A DNA stretch of 64,000 bases from Haloprofundus salinisoli (GTDB lineage Archaea > Halobacteriota > Halobacteria > Halobacteriales > Haloferacaceae). The stretch spans positions 1,798,001 to 1,862,000 of the forward strand of contig NZ_CP083663.1 of the NCBI RefSeq assembly GCF_020097815.1, given 5' to 3'. The notes below the pieces were generated by a model. The model did no database searches. It was given only the letters and a program-made list of their open reading frames with translations, and had not been told where the DNA came from. A program made the position numbers and the translations under genes. Shown here in pieces: positions 9,151 to 17,910 of the stretch; position 1 is the first letter of the stretch; each line of letters opens with the position of its first letter.

Positions 9151-9210
9151 GGTTGGTTAGGTTCTTGCTAACCGCGCTTTGACGCGGCTTATTCACCCCG
9201 AGAATACAAT

Positions 9211-9225
9211 GGAACATAAACCTTT
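9211..9225 (-). promoter_or_regulatory. Likely archaellin promoter (BRE/TATA)
   Basis: On the minus strand AAAGG directly precedes TTTATG, a BRE/TATA-like pair about 65 bases before the archaellin ATG. This predicts a 5' leader of about 40 bases. A weaker TATA-like TTGTATTC lies closer, at about 9201-9211. Confidence 0.5.
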
Positions 9226-9339
9226 GCCCTTAGAAGACAGTCTGGTACAAAATAATGTAATCTATACGTTAATTTCTCTCCGACAAGTAATGTTGACTTA
9301 GATACCTCTCAAGCCCGGACAGAGCGAGCCACATGGAGT

Positions 9340-9368
9340 GTTAGAAGGGGGCTAAAAAGCCATCTAAC
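9340..9368. other. Imperfect hairpin between the divergent archaellum promoters
   Basis: GTTAGA at 9340-9345 pairs with TCTAAC at 9363-9368, and inside it GGCT (9350-9353) pairs with AGCC (9358-9361) around an A-only loop. It sits in the 367-base gap between arlA and arlCE, roughly midway, and could be a regulator site or part of a transcript. The rest of this gap is AT-richer and has no gene. Confidence 0.35.
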
Positions 9369-9481
9369 GGCCGAGAACGTCGAAATCTACGGAGTGGCCT
9401 GAGAGACGCCAAAGCCGGTCATCTCGTCGTCCCTGTGCTGTTAAACACCCAATTTATCGGGACTCTAATATCTATGGAAAG

Positions 9482-9490
9482 GTTTTATAC
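9482..9490 (+). promoter_or_regulatory. Promoter of the arlCE-J operon
   Basis: GAAAGG followed by TTTTATAC (9483-9490) is a strong BRE/TATA element. Its centre is about 30 bases before the ATG at 9518, predicting a leaderless or nearly leaderless mRNA. No Shine-Dalgarno motif precedes that ATG, which fits. Confidence 0.7.
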
Positions 9491-9517
9491 GTACTAATTT
9501 TCAAGAACAGACATAGT

Positions 9518-10423
9518 ATGGATATCGGAAACGTTCTGCGCTCGCTCGGACTCGAGGCGCTCGCACCCGTGTCACAGGAGGAGCGAGAGGAGACCGACCG
9601 CTCCGGTGGGGCCGCCGACGGAGTCGACGAGTCCGCAGAACTCGACGAGGAAGGAGGGACGGGCGTGCGCGACGGCGACGACGCCGATGGAGTCGGGTCT
9701 GGAGACGCTATCGAGGATCTCCGGCACGAACTCGACCAGGTCGCCGCCGACCTGGAGACGACGCAGTCGAAACTGCGGGCCGTCCAGAGCGAACGCGACG
9801 ACATGGTGGCGCGCTTGGACGGGCTCGAAGACGACACCGCACAGCTACTCGGCGTGTACGACCGGCTGACCGCGGAGGTCAACCCGTTCGACGAGCAGTG
9901 GCGGCAGTCCGCGGAGGGGCGACCCAGCGAGGGGGACTCGCGATACGGCGTCGTCTCCGTCAGCGACGGGTCGTCGAACGGCTCGGTCGTGGAGACGAAC
10001 GGCCACACGGACACGCACGCACGCGAGGATAACGAGTCGACCGACAAGGCGGTCGAGGAGACGCCACCCGCGCCGCCCGTCGACGCCACGGAGTCGATAC
10101 CGCAGGCGCAGGTACCTTCAGAAGTGTATCTCCGCGGGCTCGCGCCCTCGTTCGCCACAGAAGTGCTGTTGATGGAGTGGATGACGATGCTCATCGACAG
10201 CGCCGGCCCCGGCGGCGCGATGAAAGCCGTCGACTACTACGAGCGCATCAACTGGATCGACGAGTCGGTGAAGAACCACCTCGAAGACCTGCTCGGCGGC
10301 GTCCAGACCGCGCCGCTGACCGCCGACGGCGTCGTCGACGACCTCACGAGCGAGGAGCACAGTCAGAGTTTCGCGTACATCATGAAACTCGACGGCCTCC
10401 GAGCGACGACGAACGTAACCTAA
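9518..10423 (+). CDS. arlCE: Archaellum protein ArlCE (FlaC/E fusion)
   Basis: The 301-residue cytoplasmic protein starts with a short segment and a long acidic, disordered linker. A coiled coil follows (about residues 68-115, LRHELDQVAADLETTQSKL onward). After another acidic linker comes the C-terminal ArlD/E domain (about 205-300, with EVLLMEWMTMLIDSAGPGG and YYERINWIDESV). ArlC/D/E proteins link the ArlH/I/J motor to chemotaxis signalling (CheF) and polar organisation. It opens the operon, and arlF follows four bases after its stop. The same C-terminal domain recurs in the gene at 15631. Confidence 0.9.
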   Translation: MDIGNVLRSLGLEALAPVSQEEREETDRSGGAADGVDESAELDEEGGTGVRDGDDADGVGSGDAIEDLRHELDQVAADLETTQSKLRAVQSERDDMVARLDGLEDDTAQLLGVYDRLTAEVNPFDEQWRQSAEGRPSEGDSRYGVVSVSDGSSNGSVVETNGHTDTHAREDNESTDKAVEETPPAPPVDATESIPQAQVPSEVYLRGLAPSFATEVLLMEWMTMLIDSAGPGGAMKAVDYYERINWIDESVKNHLEDLLGGVQTAPLTADGVVDDLTSEEHSQSFAYIMKLDGLRATTNVT

Positions 10424-10427
10424 ACAG

Positions 10428-10871
10428 ATGGGGTTCAGCACGAGCGCCGCCGCCACCATCATCTTCATCGGCGTTCTGCTGAGCTTCGGCTTTCTCTACC
10501 CGGTCGTCGAACAGAACCTCGAAGCCCACACCGAGGCGTTCGACGACCGAGACGACCGCTTTCTCACCCAACGAAACACCGATATCGCCTTCGACAGTGC
10601 AACGTACGACCCGGACACCAACACGCTTGTCGTCAGCGTGAACAACATCGGGACGACGACGCTCCGAATCGACGAGACCGACCTCCTCGTGGACGGAAAT
10701 ATTCAGACCGAGTACGCCACGGACGTCGACGGCGCGTCCGACAGAACGCTGTGGGTGCCCGGTGAGACGCTCACGTTTACCGTCGACGGAATCACCGAAC
10801 AACCGGACCGCGTCAACGTCGTCACCGGATTAGGCGTCCAGATCTCGACGTCCGTCGAGGGGACGGCCTGA
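10428..10871 (+). CDS. arlF: Archaellum stator protein ArlF
   Basis: The 147-residue protein has one N-terminal helix (about residues 8-28, AAATIIFIGVLLSFGFLYPV) and an external beta-sandwich with repeated NNIGTTTLRIDETDLLVDG-type strands. In the family ArlF anchors the rotating archaellum to the S-layer together with ArlG. ATG lies four bases after arlCE, and the TGA is directly followed by the arlG ATG, so the three genes are translated together. Confidence 0.9.
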   Translation: MGFSTSAAATIIFIGVLLSFGFLYPVVEQNLEAHTEAFDDRDDRFLTQRNTDIAFDSATYDPDTNTLVVSVNNIGTTTLRIDETDLLVDGNIQTEYATDVDGASDRTLWVPGETLTFTVDGITEQPDRVNVVTGLGVQISTSVEGTA

Positions 10872-11327
10872 ATGTCCAGCAGCGGTATTACCCAACTCGT
10901 GCTGTTCATCGCGGCGCTGACCGTCGCCGCGGGCGTCGCAACCACGCTGACGACGAACGTCAACGACATCAGCAACTCGCTCGACAGTCGCGGCGAGACC
11001 ATCGTCGAGGGAATCGACACCGACGTCGAGATCATCAGCGACCCGGGAAGTCCCGACTCGATCTACGACGACACAGAGGGCGCTGAGACGGTCACGCTCC
11101 TCGTCAAGAACACCGGCGAGCGGACGCTTGCGACGGACAGAGGCATCGACGTGCTCATCGACGGACAGTACGTCCCTGTCTCGAGTATCGAGATTGTCAG
11201 CGATGCGTCTGCGTGGCGTCCCGGCCAAACTGTGAGCATTACCGTCTCGGAGACCCTCACGCCCGGCGAACACCGCGCGGTCGTCCGCGTCAACGGCGAC
11301 TCCGCGGAGTTGCTGTTCCACATCTGA
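10872..11327 (+). CDS. arlG: Archaellum stator protein ArlG
   Basis: The 151-residue protein begins with a type IV pilin-like hydrophobic helix (about residues 7-25, TQLVLFIAALTVAAGVATT) and continues as a beta-sandwich (TVTLLVKNTGERTL, GQTVSITVSETLTPGEHR). In the family ArlG forms a filament capped by ArlF that acts as stator outside the membrane. It starts on the base after the arlF stop. Confidence 0.9.
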   Translation: MSSSGITQLVLFIAALTVAAGVATTLTTNVNDISNSLDSRGETIVEGIDTDVEIISDPGSPDSIYDDTEGAETVTLLVKNTGERTLATDRGIDVLIDGQYVPVSSIEIVSDASAWRPGQTVSITVSETLTPGEHRAVVRVNGDSAELLFHI

Positions 11328-11344
11328 CAACCCAACCAAGAACC

Positions 11345-12094
11345 ATGAACGGATACTACTCACTCGGACTGACGGACCGCGACCGAATCGACGCCTCCTT
11401 CGGCGGCGGACTGCCGCGGGGCAGTCTCGTCCTCATCGAGGGCGGCCACGGCGCGGGCAAGAGCGCGCTCACCCAGCGCTTCTGTTACGGCTTCTGCGAA
11501 ACCGGCCACTCGGTGACGTACGTGTCGACGGAGCTCGAAGCGGCCGGCTTCGTCTCGCAGATGCGCTCGCTGTCGTACAGCGTCGTCAGCCACATGCTCT
11601 CCGAGCAGATGTTGTTCCTGCACGCGGACGTGGACACGCGCGACCGAATCGACGGGGAGGCGGCCGGTCTCGACGGCCGCGAGATGTTGACGCGACTGAT
11701 GCACGCGGAGACGATGTGGCGAAGCGACGTCGTCATCGTCGACGGCTTCGACTCCATCTTGCTACACGACCCGCGCTTCGAGGCCATCAGCGACGAGAAC
11801 GACGAGGACGACCTGATGCAGAACCTCATCACGTTCTTCCGGCAGATCGTCACCGACGGAACGACCGTCGTCTTCACCGTCAACCCCGAGTCGCTCAGTC
11901 CGAACACGCTCCGCCCGCTGCGGACGGTGTCGGACGTCTACCTCGACATCGAGACCAAGAGCGTCGGCAGCGAGATTCGCCGCAACGTGCTCGTCCGGAA
12001 GTTCGGCGGCATGGGCGAGCAGGTCGACGACAACATCGGCTTCACCGTGCAGTCGGGCCGCGGCATCAGCATCGTGAGTCGGACGGTGGCCTAG
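11345..12094 (+). CDS. arlH: Archaellum motor regulator ArlH
   Basis: The 249-residue KaiC/RecA-like protein binds ATP beneath ArlI. Walker A is EGGHGAGKSAL (about residues 32-42) and Walker B is VVIVDGFDSI (about 129-138). The family needs nucleotide binding and autophosphorylation for archaellum assembly. ATG 11345 is chosen because it gives the family's usual N-terminus (NGYYSLGL); the frame is open upstream, but that part overlaps arlG. Confidence 0.92.
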   Translation: MNGYYSLGLTDRDRIDASFGGGLPRGSLVLIEGGHGAGKSALTQRFCYGFCETGHSVTYVSTELEAAGFVSQMRSLSYSVVSHMLSEQMLFLHADVDTRDRIDGEAAGLDGREMLTRLMHAETMWRSDVVIVDGFDSILLHDPRFEAISDENDEDDLMQNLITFFRQIVTDGTTVVFTVNPESLSPNTLRPLRTVSDVYLDIETKSVGSEIRRNVLVRKFGGMGEQVDDNIGFTVQSGRGISIVSRTVA

Positions 12095-12095
12095 G

Positions 12096-13778
12096 ATGTC
12101 GGACCTCGGAACCACGAAACTCTCCGGGGAACTGCGCGCACTCGCACAGCAGCACCCGCATCTGGACGAACACCTCCAGCGCTTCCGCGCCGAGTACAAC
12201 GAGTACCCGGTGTACACCGAGGAACTGGACGACGAACACGAGGTGCGCCGGCCGAACGTTCTCTACCCGACAGTGAAGAACGACCACCCCGTCTTCTGCC
12301 ACGTCTTCGGCGACACCGGCGTGCCGACGAAGTACTACGCGGTCGAACCGTCGCTGGACGAGGGCGACGCGGCGACGTACCGTCGAATTCGCCAGCGCAT
12401 CCTCGACGAGAGTGTCTCTCGACCCGCTCCGGGCGACATCGAGCAGTTTCAGGCCCACCTCGACGAACTGCTGAACGAGGTCGTCAACATCGGCACGCCG
12501 AGGACCCGCCTCGGATCGCTGCTCAGCGGACGCATCACCGTCCGCGAGGAGACCTTCGACACGATTCGATATCTCCTCCAGCGCGACATCGTCGGTCTCG
12601 GCCCGCTCGCGCCGCTTATGGGCGACCCCGAGAACGAGGACATCCACGTCATCGGCCCCCACGAGTGTTTCACCGACCACGGCACCTACGGGATGTTACC
12701 GACGAGCATCAACTTCGGGTCGCCCGACGAGTTCGAAAACTGGCTTCGCAACCTCGGCGAACGGATGGACACGCCCATCAGCGACTCGAACCCCGTCATC
12801 GACTCGACGCTCCCCGACGGCTCGCGTATCAACATCATCTACTCCGACGACGTGAGTATCAAGGGGCCATCGCTGACGATTCGGCAGTTCAACGAGGTGC
12901 CCCTCTCCATCCTCCAGATCACGAAGTGGGGGACGCTCAGCCCCGAGATGTCGGCGTACCTGTGGCTCTGTTTAGAGAACGACCAGACCATCTTCGTCGC
13001 CGGCGAGACGGCGTCGGGGAAGACGACGACGCTCAATGCCATCCTCTCGTTCATCCCGCGGGACGCGAAGATATACACCGCAGAGGACACCGCCGAGGTC
13101 CTGCCACCTCACAGCACGTGGCAGCAACTGCTCACCCGCGAAGGACAGGGTAGCGACGACAGCACGGACGTCGACATGTTCGACCTCGTCGCGGCCGCGC
13201 TTCGTTCGCGTCCCGACTACATCATCGTCGGGGAGGTCCGTGGTGCGGAGGGGCGGATGGCGTTTCAGGCCGCCCAGACCGGCCACCCCGTGATGCTGAC
13301 GTTCCACGCCAGCGACATCGTCTCGCTCATCCAGCGTTTCACCGGCGACCCCATCGCCGTCCCGGAGACGTTCATGGGCAACTGCGACCTCTGTGTCTTC
13401 CAGAACCGGGTGAAACTCGGCGACGACATGGTGCGTCGCGTCACGAGCATCCAGGAGATAGAGGGCTACTCGAAGGAGGAAGGTGGCGTCGTCACCCGAC
13501 AGGTATTCACGTGGGACCCTATCGAGGACGACATCATCTTCACCGGGATGAACAACTCCTACGTGCTGGAGGACCGCATCGCACCGCTTCTGGGTTTCGA
13601 GGACTCGCGGAAGATCTACGACGAACTGCTGCGCCGCGCCGAGATCATCCGGCGGCTCATCGACTCGGATATCTTGCAGTACGCCGACGTCAACCAGGCC
13701 ATCGAGACGTTCCAGAACGACGGTGTCGAGGCGCTGCCGATAGATATCGCCGGACTGACCGAGGTCGGCGGGCGGTAA
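12096..13778 (+). CDS. arlI: Archaellum assembly and rotation ATPase ArlI
   Basis: The 560-residue secretion ATPase (type II/IV pilus GspE superfamily) forms a hexamer that both assembles and rotates the archaellum. Walker A is AGETASGKTTT near residue 305, the Asp box lies around YTAEDTAEV, and Walker B/His box is IIVGEVRGAEGRMAFQAAQTG then LTFHA. The N-terminal about 130 residues are the variable domain. It begins one base after arlH and is followed after three bases by arlJ. Confidence 0.94.
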   Translation: MSDLGTTKLSGELRALAQQHPHLDEHLQRFRAEYNEYPVYTEELDDEHEVRRPNVLYPTVKNDHPVFCHVFGDTGVPTKYYAVEPSLDEGDAATYRRIRQRILDESVSRPAPGDIEQFQAHLDELLNEVVNIGTPRTRLGSLLSGRITVREETFDTIRYLLQRDIVGLGPLAPLMGDPENEDIHVIGPHECFTDHGTYGMLPTSINFGSPDEFENWLRNLGERMDTPISDSNPVIDSTLPDGSRINIIYSDDVSIKGPSLTIRQFNEVPLSILQITKWGTLSPEMSAYLWLCLENDQTIFVAGETASGKTTTLNAILSFIPRDAKIYTAEDTAEVLPPHSTWQQLLTREGQGSDDSTDVDMFDLVAAALRSRPDYIIVGEVRGAEGRMAFQAAQTGHPVMLTFHASDIVSLIQRFTGDPIAVPETFMGNCDLCVFQNRVKLGDDMVRRVTSIQEIEGYSKEEGGVVTRQVFTWDPIEDDIIFTGMNNSYVLEDRIAPLLGFEDSRKIYDELLRRAEIIRRLIDSDILQYADVNQAIETFQNDGVEALPIDIAGLTEVGGR

Positions 13779-13781
13779 GTC

Positions 13782-15530
13782 GTGGCGACGATGGACGGCG
13801 GCTCGGGCGGGGACGTCGCGCGCGAGGAGTCAGAGAGCCAGTTCGACTTCCAGCAGATGTTGGAGTCGCTCGAACGCGGCTACTACACGATGGAGATGCC
13901 GTACGAGCGGTATCTGTTTCTCATGCTGTTGCCCGCGCTGTTGTTCGGGCAGGCGACGTTCATCGCCGTCCTCGCGTTGGAACCGGAACTCGCCGTCAGC
14001 GCGCCGCTCGTCCTGCTTTCATTTTTCGTGCCGGGGGTCGCCCTCGTCTACCCGCAGCTCGTCCACGACCGGAAACGAAAGGACACCAGAGAGAAGTTCT
14101 ACCTCTTTATCACTCACATCACCGTCCTCTCGACGACGAACATCGATCGCGTCGAGATCTTTCGGACGCTCGCCCGCGAGGAGGAGTACGGCGCTATCGC
14201 CGAGGAGATGGGGCGCATCGTCGCGCTCGTCGACACGTGGAACCAGAGTCTCGACGACGCCTGCCGGATGCGCGCGAAGTTCGTCGCCAGCCCGCTGATG
14301 GAGGACTTCCTCGAACGGTTGGCGTACTCCGTCGGCGCGGGCCAACACATCAGTGAGTTCCTGCTCAACGAACAGGACTCCATCATCCAGAGTTACACCA
14401 CCCGCTACGGCAGCCAACTCGACCGTCTCGGACTCGTCAAGGACGTTTACATGTCGGTGAATCTCTCGGTGACGTTCGGGCTGGTGTTCGCCATCGTCAT
14501 CCCGTTTCTCATCGGCATCAACCCGACGGCGGCGCTCATCGCCGTCATCTTCGGGTCCATCTTCGTCCAAGTGATGTTCCTCTACGCGATGAACAGCATC
14601 GCGCCGAAAGACCCCGTCTGGTTCCAAAGCGAGATCTCCCTCGAGAGGAACGTCCGCATCCGGACGAGCCTCGTCGTCGGCGCGGGGTTGTCGCTGGCGC
14701 TCACCGCCGTCTGTTACGCCGCGCTCCAGGGTATGTTACCCATCGACGCCGGAAAGATTCCGCTGCCGCTGTACGTAGCCATACCCTTTACGCCGCTTTT
14801 TCTCCCAGGGGTCGTGATGCAGCGAGAGGAGAAACGCGTGAAGAACCGCGACGAGGGGTTCCCGTCGTTCATCCGCGCGCTCGGAGCCGTCGAGAGCGTC
14901 AAACAGAGTTCGACCTCGTCGGTGCTCGCCAGCCTCCGAAAGAAGGACTTCGGCGCGCTCACCGCGAACATCTCGAACCTCTACCGGCGGTTGAACATGC
15001 GTATCGACTCGCAGCTCTCGTGGACGTACTTCTCCGCGGAGACGGGGTCGTTTCTCATCCAGAAGTTCAGCGACATGTACGTCAAGGGCCGACAGATGGG
15101 CGGGGAACCGCGCCAACTCGGGACGCTCATCAGCCGAAACATGACCGCCGTGTTGAACCTCCGCCGGAAGCGTTCACAGGAAGTCGGCACGGTGCTCGGC
15201 GTGCTCTACGGCGTCGTCCTCTCCAGTACGTTCGCCTACTACGTCGCACTGGAGGTCGTCCGGGTGCTCAAGGACATCTCGACGCAGATGGACGTGGACT
15301 CGAACATCGTCGGGTCGCTTCTGAACCCCTCGGTGTACACTATGCCCGAGATCGAGTTTCTCCTCTTGGTCGCCATCGTCGTCAACTCGTTTTTCGCGTC
15401 GATGATCATCCGCGTCATCGGCCGCGGGCACTCGATGACGTCGCTGCCGCATTTCGCGCTGCTCGTCTGGTCGAGCTCCATCGTCGCCGTCATCACGAGC
15501 GAAGTCGTCAGTTCGCTCGTCGCGTTCTGA
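13782..15530 (+). CDS. arlJ: Archaellum membrane platform protein ArlJ
   Basis: The 582-residue membrane protein has two TadC/GspF-type cytoplasmic helical domains (about residues 85-220 and 360-470) separated and followed by groups of transmembrane helices (about nine in all). It anchors ArlI and the growing filament. A GTG start at 13782 is listed; an ATG three codons later (13791) is equally possible. It is the last gene of the arlCE-J unit, ending in a run of hydrophobic residues (VWSSSIVAVITSEVVSSLVAF). Confidence 0.93.
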   Translation: MATMDGGSGGDVAREESESQFDFQQMLESLERGYYTMEMPYERYLFLMLLPALLFGQATFIAVLALEPELAVSAPLVLLSFFVPGVALVYPQLVHDRKRKDTREKFYLFITHITVLSTTNIDRVEIFRTLAREEEYGAIAEEMGRIVALVDTWNQSLDDACRMRAKFVASPLMEDFLERLAYSVGAGQHISEFLLNEQDSIIQSYTTRYGSQLDRLGLVKDVYMSVNLSVTFGLVFAIVIPFLIGINPTAALIAVIFGSIFVQVMFLYAMNSIAPKDPVWFQSEISLERNVRIRTSLVVGAGLSLALTAVCYAALQGMLPIDAGKIPLPLYVAIPFTPLFLPGVVMQREEKRVKNRDEGFPSFIRALGAVESVKQSSTSSVLASLRKKDFGALTANISNLYRRLNMRIDSQLSWTYFSAETGSFLIQKFSDMYVKGRQMGGEPRQLGTLISRNMTAVLNLRRKRSQEVGTVLGVLYGVVLSSTFAYYVALEVVRVLKDISTQMDVDSNIVGSLLNPSVYTMPEIEFLLLVAIVVNSFFASMIIRVIGRGHSMTSLPHFALLVWSSSIVAVITSEVVSSLVAF

Positions 15531-15588
15531 GGCTGCTGTTCGACCTCGACGTTCATTTCATCAATAACGTAATCTCGCCTACGAAACG

Positions 15589-15595
15589 TATTTAA
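15589..15595 (+). promoter_or_regulatory. Promoter and ribosome binding site of the arlD-like gene
   Basis: GAAACGTATTTAA (TATA core 15589-15595) lies 40 bases before the ATG at 15631, and GGGAGGA at about 15617-15623 is a clear Shine-Dalgarno site. The downstream gene therefore has its own leadered transcript, separate from the arlCE-J operon. Confidence 0.55.
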
Positions 15596-15630
15596 CGGGC
15601 CACCCTAATCACTCGCGGGAGGACACTGAC

Positions 15631-16035
15631 ATGCCAAGAGACCGTTCGGCCGGCAGCGAGCAGACGAAACCGTATCTCGGCACCGTTCCCCGCGACGCCG
15701 CCGAGAACGTCACCGCGATGGAGTGGGCACGGTATCTCGGCCGCGAGTTCGGGCCGACGGGCGCGATAAACGCCTTGGCGTACTACCGGGATATCGACTG
15801 GATCAGCGAGCGTGCGCGCCGGATGATGATTCGCCACGTCCGCGGCCTCTCGCTCGAAGAACTCGACAGAGTCAGCGACGACCCCGTCGAGATCGACGCC
15901 GCGCTCGACTCGCTGAAGGAGTCGCCGTTCAGACGACACGCGAAGTCGCTGGAGTTCATCGCAAAGATGGCCGGGACGGACGTCGAGACGGACCTCGTCT
16001 CGCTTCGTCACCCCGACGAACACACGGTCCGATAG
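15631..16035 (+). CDS. arlD: Stand-alone ArlD/E-domain protein
   Basis: The 134-residue protein is almost entirely the ArlD/E domain: PYLGTVPRDAAENVTAMEW, GPTGAINALAYYRDIDWI and FRRHAKSLEFIAKMAG correspond block by block to the C-terminal domain of ArlCE in this locus. It lacks the coiled coil and the long acidic linker. In the family, ArlD-type proteins are cytoplasmic partners of the motor that help connect CheF. The gene has its own promoter after the operon's end. The exact symbol is tentative, since D and E domains are alike. Confidence 0.8.
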   Translation: MPRDRSAGSEQTKPYLGTVPRDAAENVTAMEWARYLGREFGPTGAINALAYYRDIDWISERARRMMIRHVRGLSLEELDRVSDDPVEIDAALDSLKESPFRRHAKSLEFIAKMAGTDVETDLVSLRHPDEHTVR

Positions 16036-16177
16036 GTTTCACTCTCAATTTTCGCGGTGAACGAGACGGGAGCCGAAGCTATCGAGAGCAGAGAACAGCG
16101 GCTATCGAGAGCGGAAAGCGGCTGCATGGGAGAACGCGGTCGCAGAGGACCGTCCGCGCGCGGTCGAGCGTTCGGAT

Positions 16178-16546
16178 TTAGAGGATGGCGAAGCGGTAGA
16201 CGACGCTCAAAAACGCGCCGCAGGCGATGGCGAGACTGACGAACAGCGCGGCGAAGAGCGGATGGCGGACGGCGTCGAGAACCGTTCCATCCTCTTTCAT
16301 CTCGGCGCTGATGATCATCGCGCGGACGACGGCGAACACGGCCGCGGCGAACACGACGAGGCCGAGGGCGGCGATGCCGACGATGACGTCGTCGCGGTTG
16401 AAGTCGAAGAGCATGCCCATCGCCCCGAGGAGGACGCCCGTGAACAGGCCGCTTACCGTTATCGCTGCCGCTTTCTGGTTCGCGCTCAGTCCGTTCGAGA
16501 CGCTGAGCGCTTTGGCTTGGAGGGAAGTACTATCTTTCGTCGACAT
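16178..16546 (-). CDS. Three-helix membrane protein, function unknown
   Basis: The 122-residue protein has a Ser/Thr-rich start, then three predicted helices (about 29-48, 54-76 and 95-117). I do not recognise the family. It stands after the archaellum genes but on the opposite strand. The 140 bases between it and the arlD-like gene contain only a 12-base direct repeat (GCTATCGAGAGC at 16078 and 16101). Confidence 0.6.
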   Translation of the reverse strand: MSTKDSTSLQAKALSVSNGLSANQKAAAITVSGLFTGVLLGAMGMLFDFNRDDVIVGIAALGLVVFAAAVFAVVRAMIISAEMKEDGTVLDAVRHPLFAALFVSLAIACGAFLSVVYRFAIL

Positions 16547-16609
16547 TGTTCTGTAGCTGAATGTATGCTGTGAGTGATAGATGATAACTTCTCTGGTTGT
16601 CGCAGGCGG

Positions 16610-17401
16610 TCACCGGCGCGGTAGCGGCGAGAAGAGAGCGGCGAGACGCCGAAGCGTGTACAGGAGCGCGGCGAGCGTCGGCGCGCAGAGTGCGACGTAG
16701 CCGACGACCCACCCGTCGATTCGGAGGTGGTCGACCGCCGAGAGGCCGAGCGTCTCCCCCGAGAGCGTCAGCACCGTCCCCGAGGCGACCATCCAGACGA
16801 ACACCACCACGGGGAACGTCCAGAGGTAGTGCCAGCTGCTCGGCGAGATCCGGTATCTCCGCCGGTACCGGTCCGCGGCGGATAGCTGGCCCAGGTAGTA
16901 GATCAAGAGGAGGTAACACGCCGGAACGGTGATGACGGCGATGGCCGCCGAAAGCATCGTCATCTGGTCGGAGATGGGGACGCTGACGAACGGGAACAGC
17001 GCCGCCGCCGGCACTAAGCCGACCAACGAGAAGGAAGCGACGGTGACGAGTGCCCCGGCTGACCCGGAGTCACGAACCCAGAGCTCGCCCATCTCGGCGA
17101 GGTAGTCGCGTCGCCACTGGTAGAGTCGAAACGCCAGAAACCGCGCGCAGAGAAGTGTCGCCAGCATGACGACGGGGTCGGCCGCGGCGCTTGCGAGCGT
17201 CGAACGCAGCGAGACGCCGTACACCACGACGCCGATAAGCGCCATCTCGATGAAGAGCACGGTCAACAGCATGCCCGTGACCGCCCACAGCCACGGCGAG
17301 ACGACCCACCTGAGCGTCGGACGCGCGGCCTGAGGCGGCCGGGGGGTGTCGCCCGCACGGCCCGAGGCGACCCGCTTCGATCGCTCGTCGCGGAGCTCCA
17401 C
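16610..17401 (-). CDS. Six-helix membrane protein, function unknown
   Basis: The 263-residue protein has about six transmembrane helices, with Arg/Tyr-rich loops (FRLYQWRRDYLAEMGE, SAADRYRRRYRISPSSWHYLW). The start is placed at GTG 17401, one base after the stop of the small gene before it; the frame above that is Ser/Cys-rich and overlaps the small gene in another frame. Tight coupling suggests the two proteins work together. The layout recalls Yip1-like proteins, but no defining motif is seen. Confidence 0.6.
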   Translation of the reverse strand: MELRDERSKRVASGRAGDTPRPPQAARPTLRWVVSPWLWAVTGMLLTVLFIEMALIGVVVYGVSLRSTLASAAADPVVMLATLLCARFLAFRLYQWRRDYLAEMGELWVRDSGSAGALVTVASFSLVGLVPAAALFPFVSVPISDQMTMLSAAIAVITVPACYLLLIYYLGQLSAADRYRRRYRISPSSWHYLWTFPVVVFVWMVASGTVLTLSGETLGLSAVDHLRIDGWVVGYVALCAPTLAALLYTLRRLAALFSPLPRR

Positions 17402-17402
17402 G

Positions 17403-17558
17403 CTATAGACTGACCTCGGCGATGACCGTGAGAACGACGAGGATGAGTCCGAACAACAACAACGGCGCGACGTTGAGTGGGACCTCTGCCCGGTCGGTCT
17501 GTCGTTCACCGTCGGCTCTCGCCGACGAGAGCAGCGCGTAGACGGAACTGACGTTCAT
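17403..17558 (-). CDS. 51-residue single-helix membrane protein
   Basis: This short gene has ATG at 17556-17558 and TAG at 17403-17405. The protein has a polar N-terminal half (SSARADGERQTDRAEVP), then one strongly hydrophobic helix (about residues 29-47, NVAPLLLFGLILVVLTVIA). A TATA box lies 24-31 bases before the ATG, as expected for a leaderless haloarchaeal gene, and the next gene's GTG follows after one base. These three facts support it despite its size. Function unknown. Confidence 0.6.
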   Translation of the reverse strand: MNVSSVYALLSSARADGERQTDRAEVPLNVAPLLLFGLILVVLTVIAEVSL

Positions 17559-17581
17559 TATCTACGGCAATTCGTACACTC

Positions 17582-17589
17582 TATTTAAA
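17582..17589 (-). promoter_or_regulatory. TATA box of the 51-residue protein / six-helix protein operon
   Basis: TTTAAATA on the minus strand lies 24-31 bases before the ATG at 17558. The surrounding gap (17559-17679) is very AT-rich, and its other side contains a TATA-like CATTTATGAG (about 17637-17646) suited to the plus-strand gene at 17680. Confidence 0.65.
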
Positions 17590-17679
17590 CACTTCTCTAG
17601 CTATCGTCCTTATATCATATTAAAACACACTCACGAACATTTATGAGACCGTTGGGTGTACGGTCGGACGAATCGAACG

Positions 17680-17859
17680 ATGCAGCTACTCACCGGTCTG
17701 TTCGTCGGTCTCGGTCTCGTGACCGTCGGTCTCTCGTTTCTTCGACTCGTTCGGACCAACAGAACCGACGCGATGTATCTCCGCGTCATCGAGGGCTGTT
17801 TCGCCGCCGTCCTGGTCGTCTCGGGGTTCGGGCTGATGTTCGTCGCGTTGCTGACGTAG
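17680..17859 (+). CDS. 59-residue two-helix membrane protein
   Basis: Two hydrophobic helices (about residues 3-20 and 37-57) flank a short basic loop (RLVRTNRTD). ATG 17680 is preferred over a GTG eight codons upstream because it opens directly into the first helix and a TATA-like box lies about 36 bases before it. Function unknown. Confidence 0.6.
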   Translation: MQLLTGLFVGLGLVTVGLSFLRLVRTNRTDAMYLRVIEGCFAAVLVVSGFGLMFVALLT

Positions 17860-17910
17860 CGAACACACGAGTCGACAGAGCCATCTGCGCGACGCTCGAT
17901 ACGAACCCCT

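Noticed and set aside
16078-16112. Direct repeat GCTATCGAGAGC as a regulatory pair
   Set aside because: The spacing of 23 bases is suggestive, but it lies in a convergent gap after two gene ends and has no promoter nearby.
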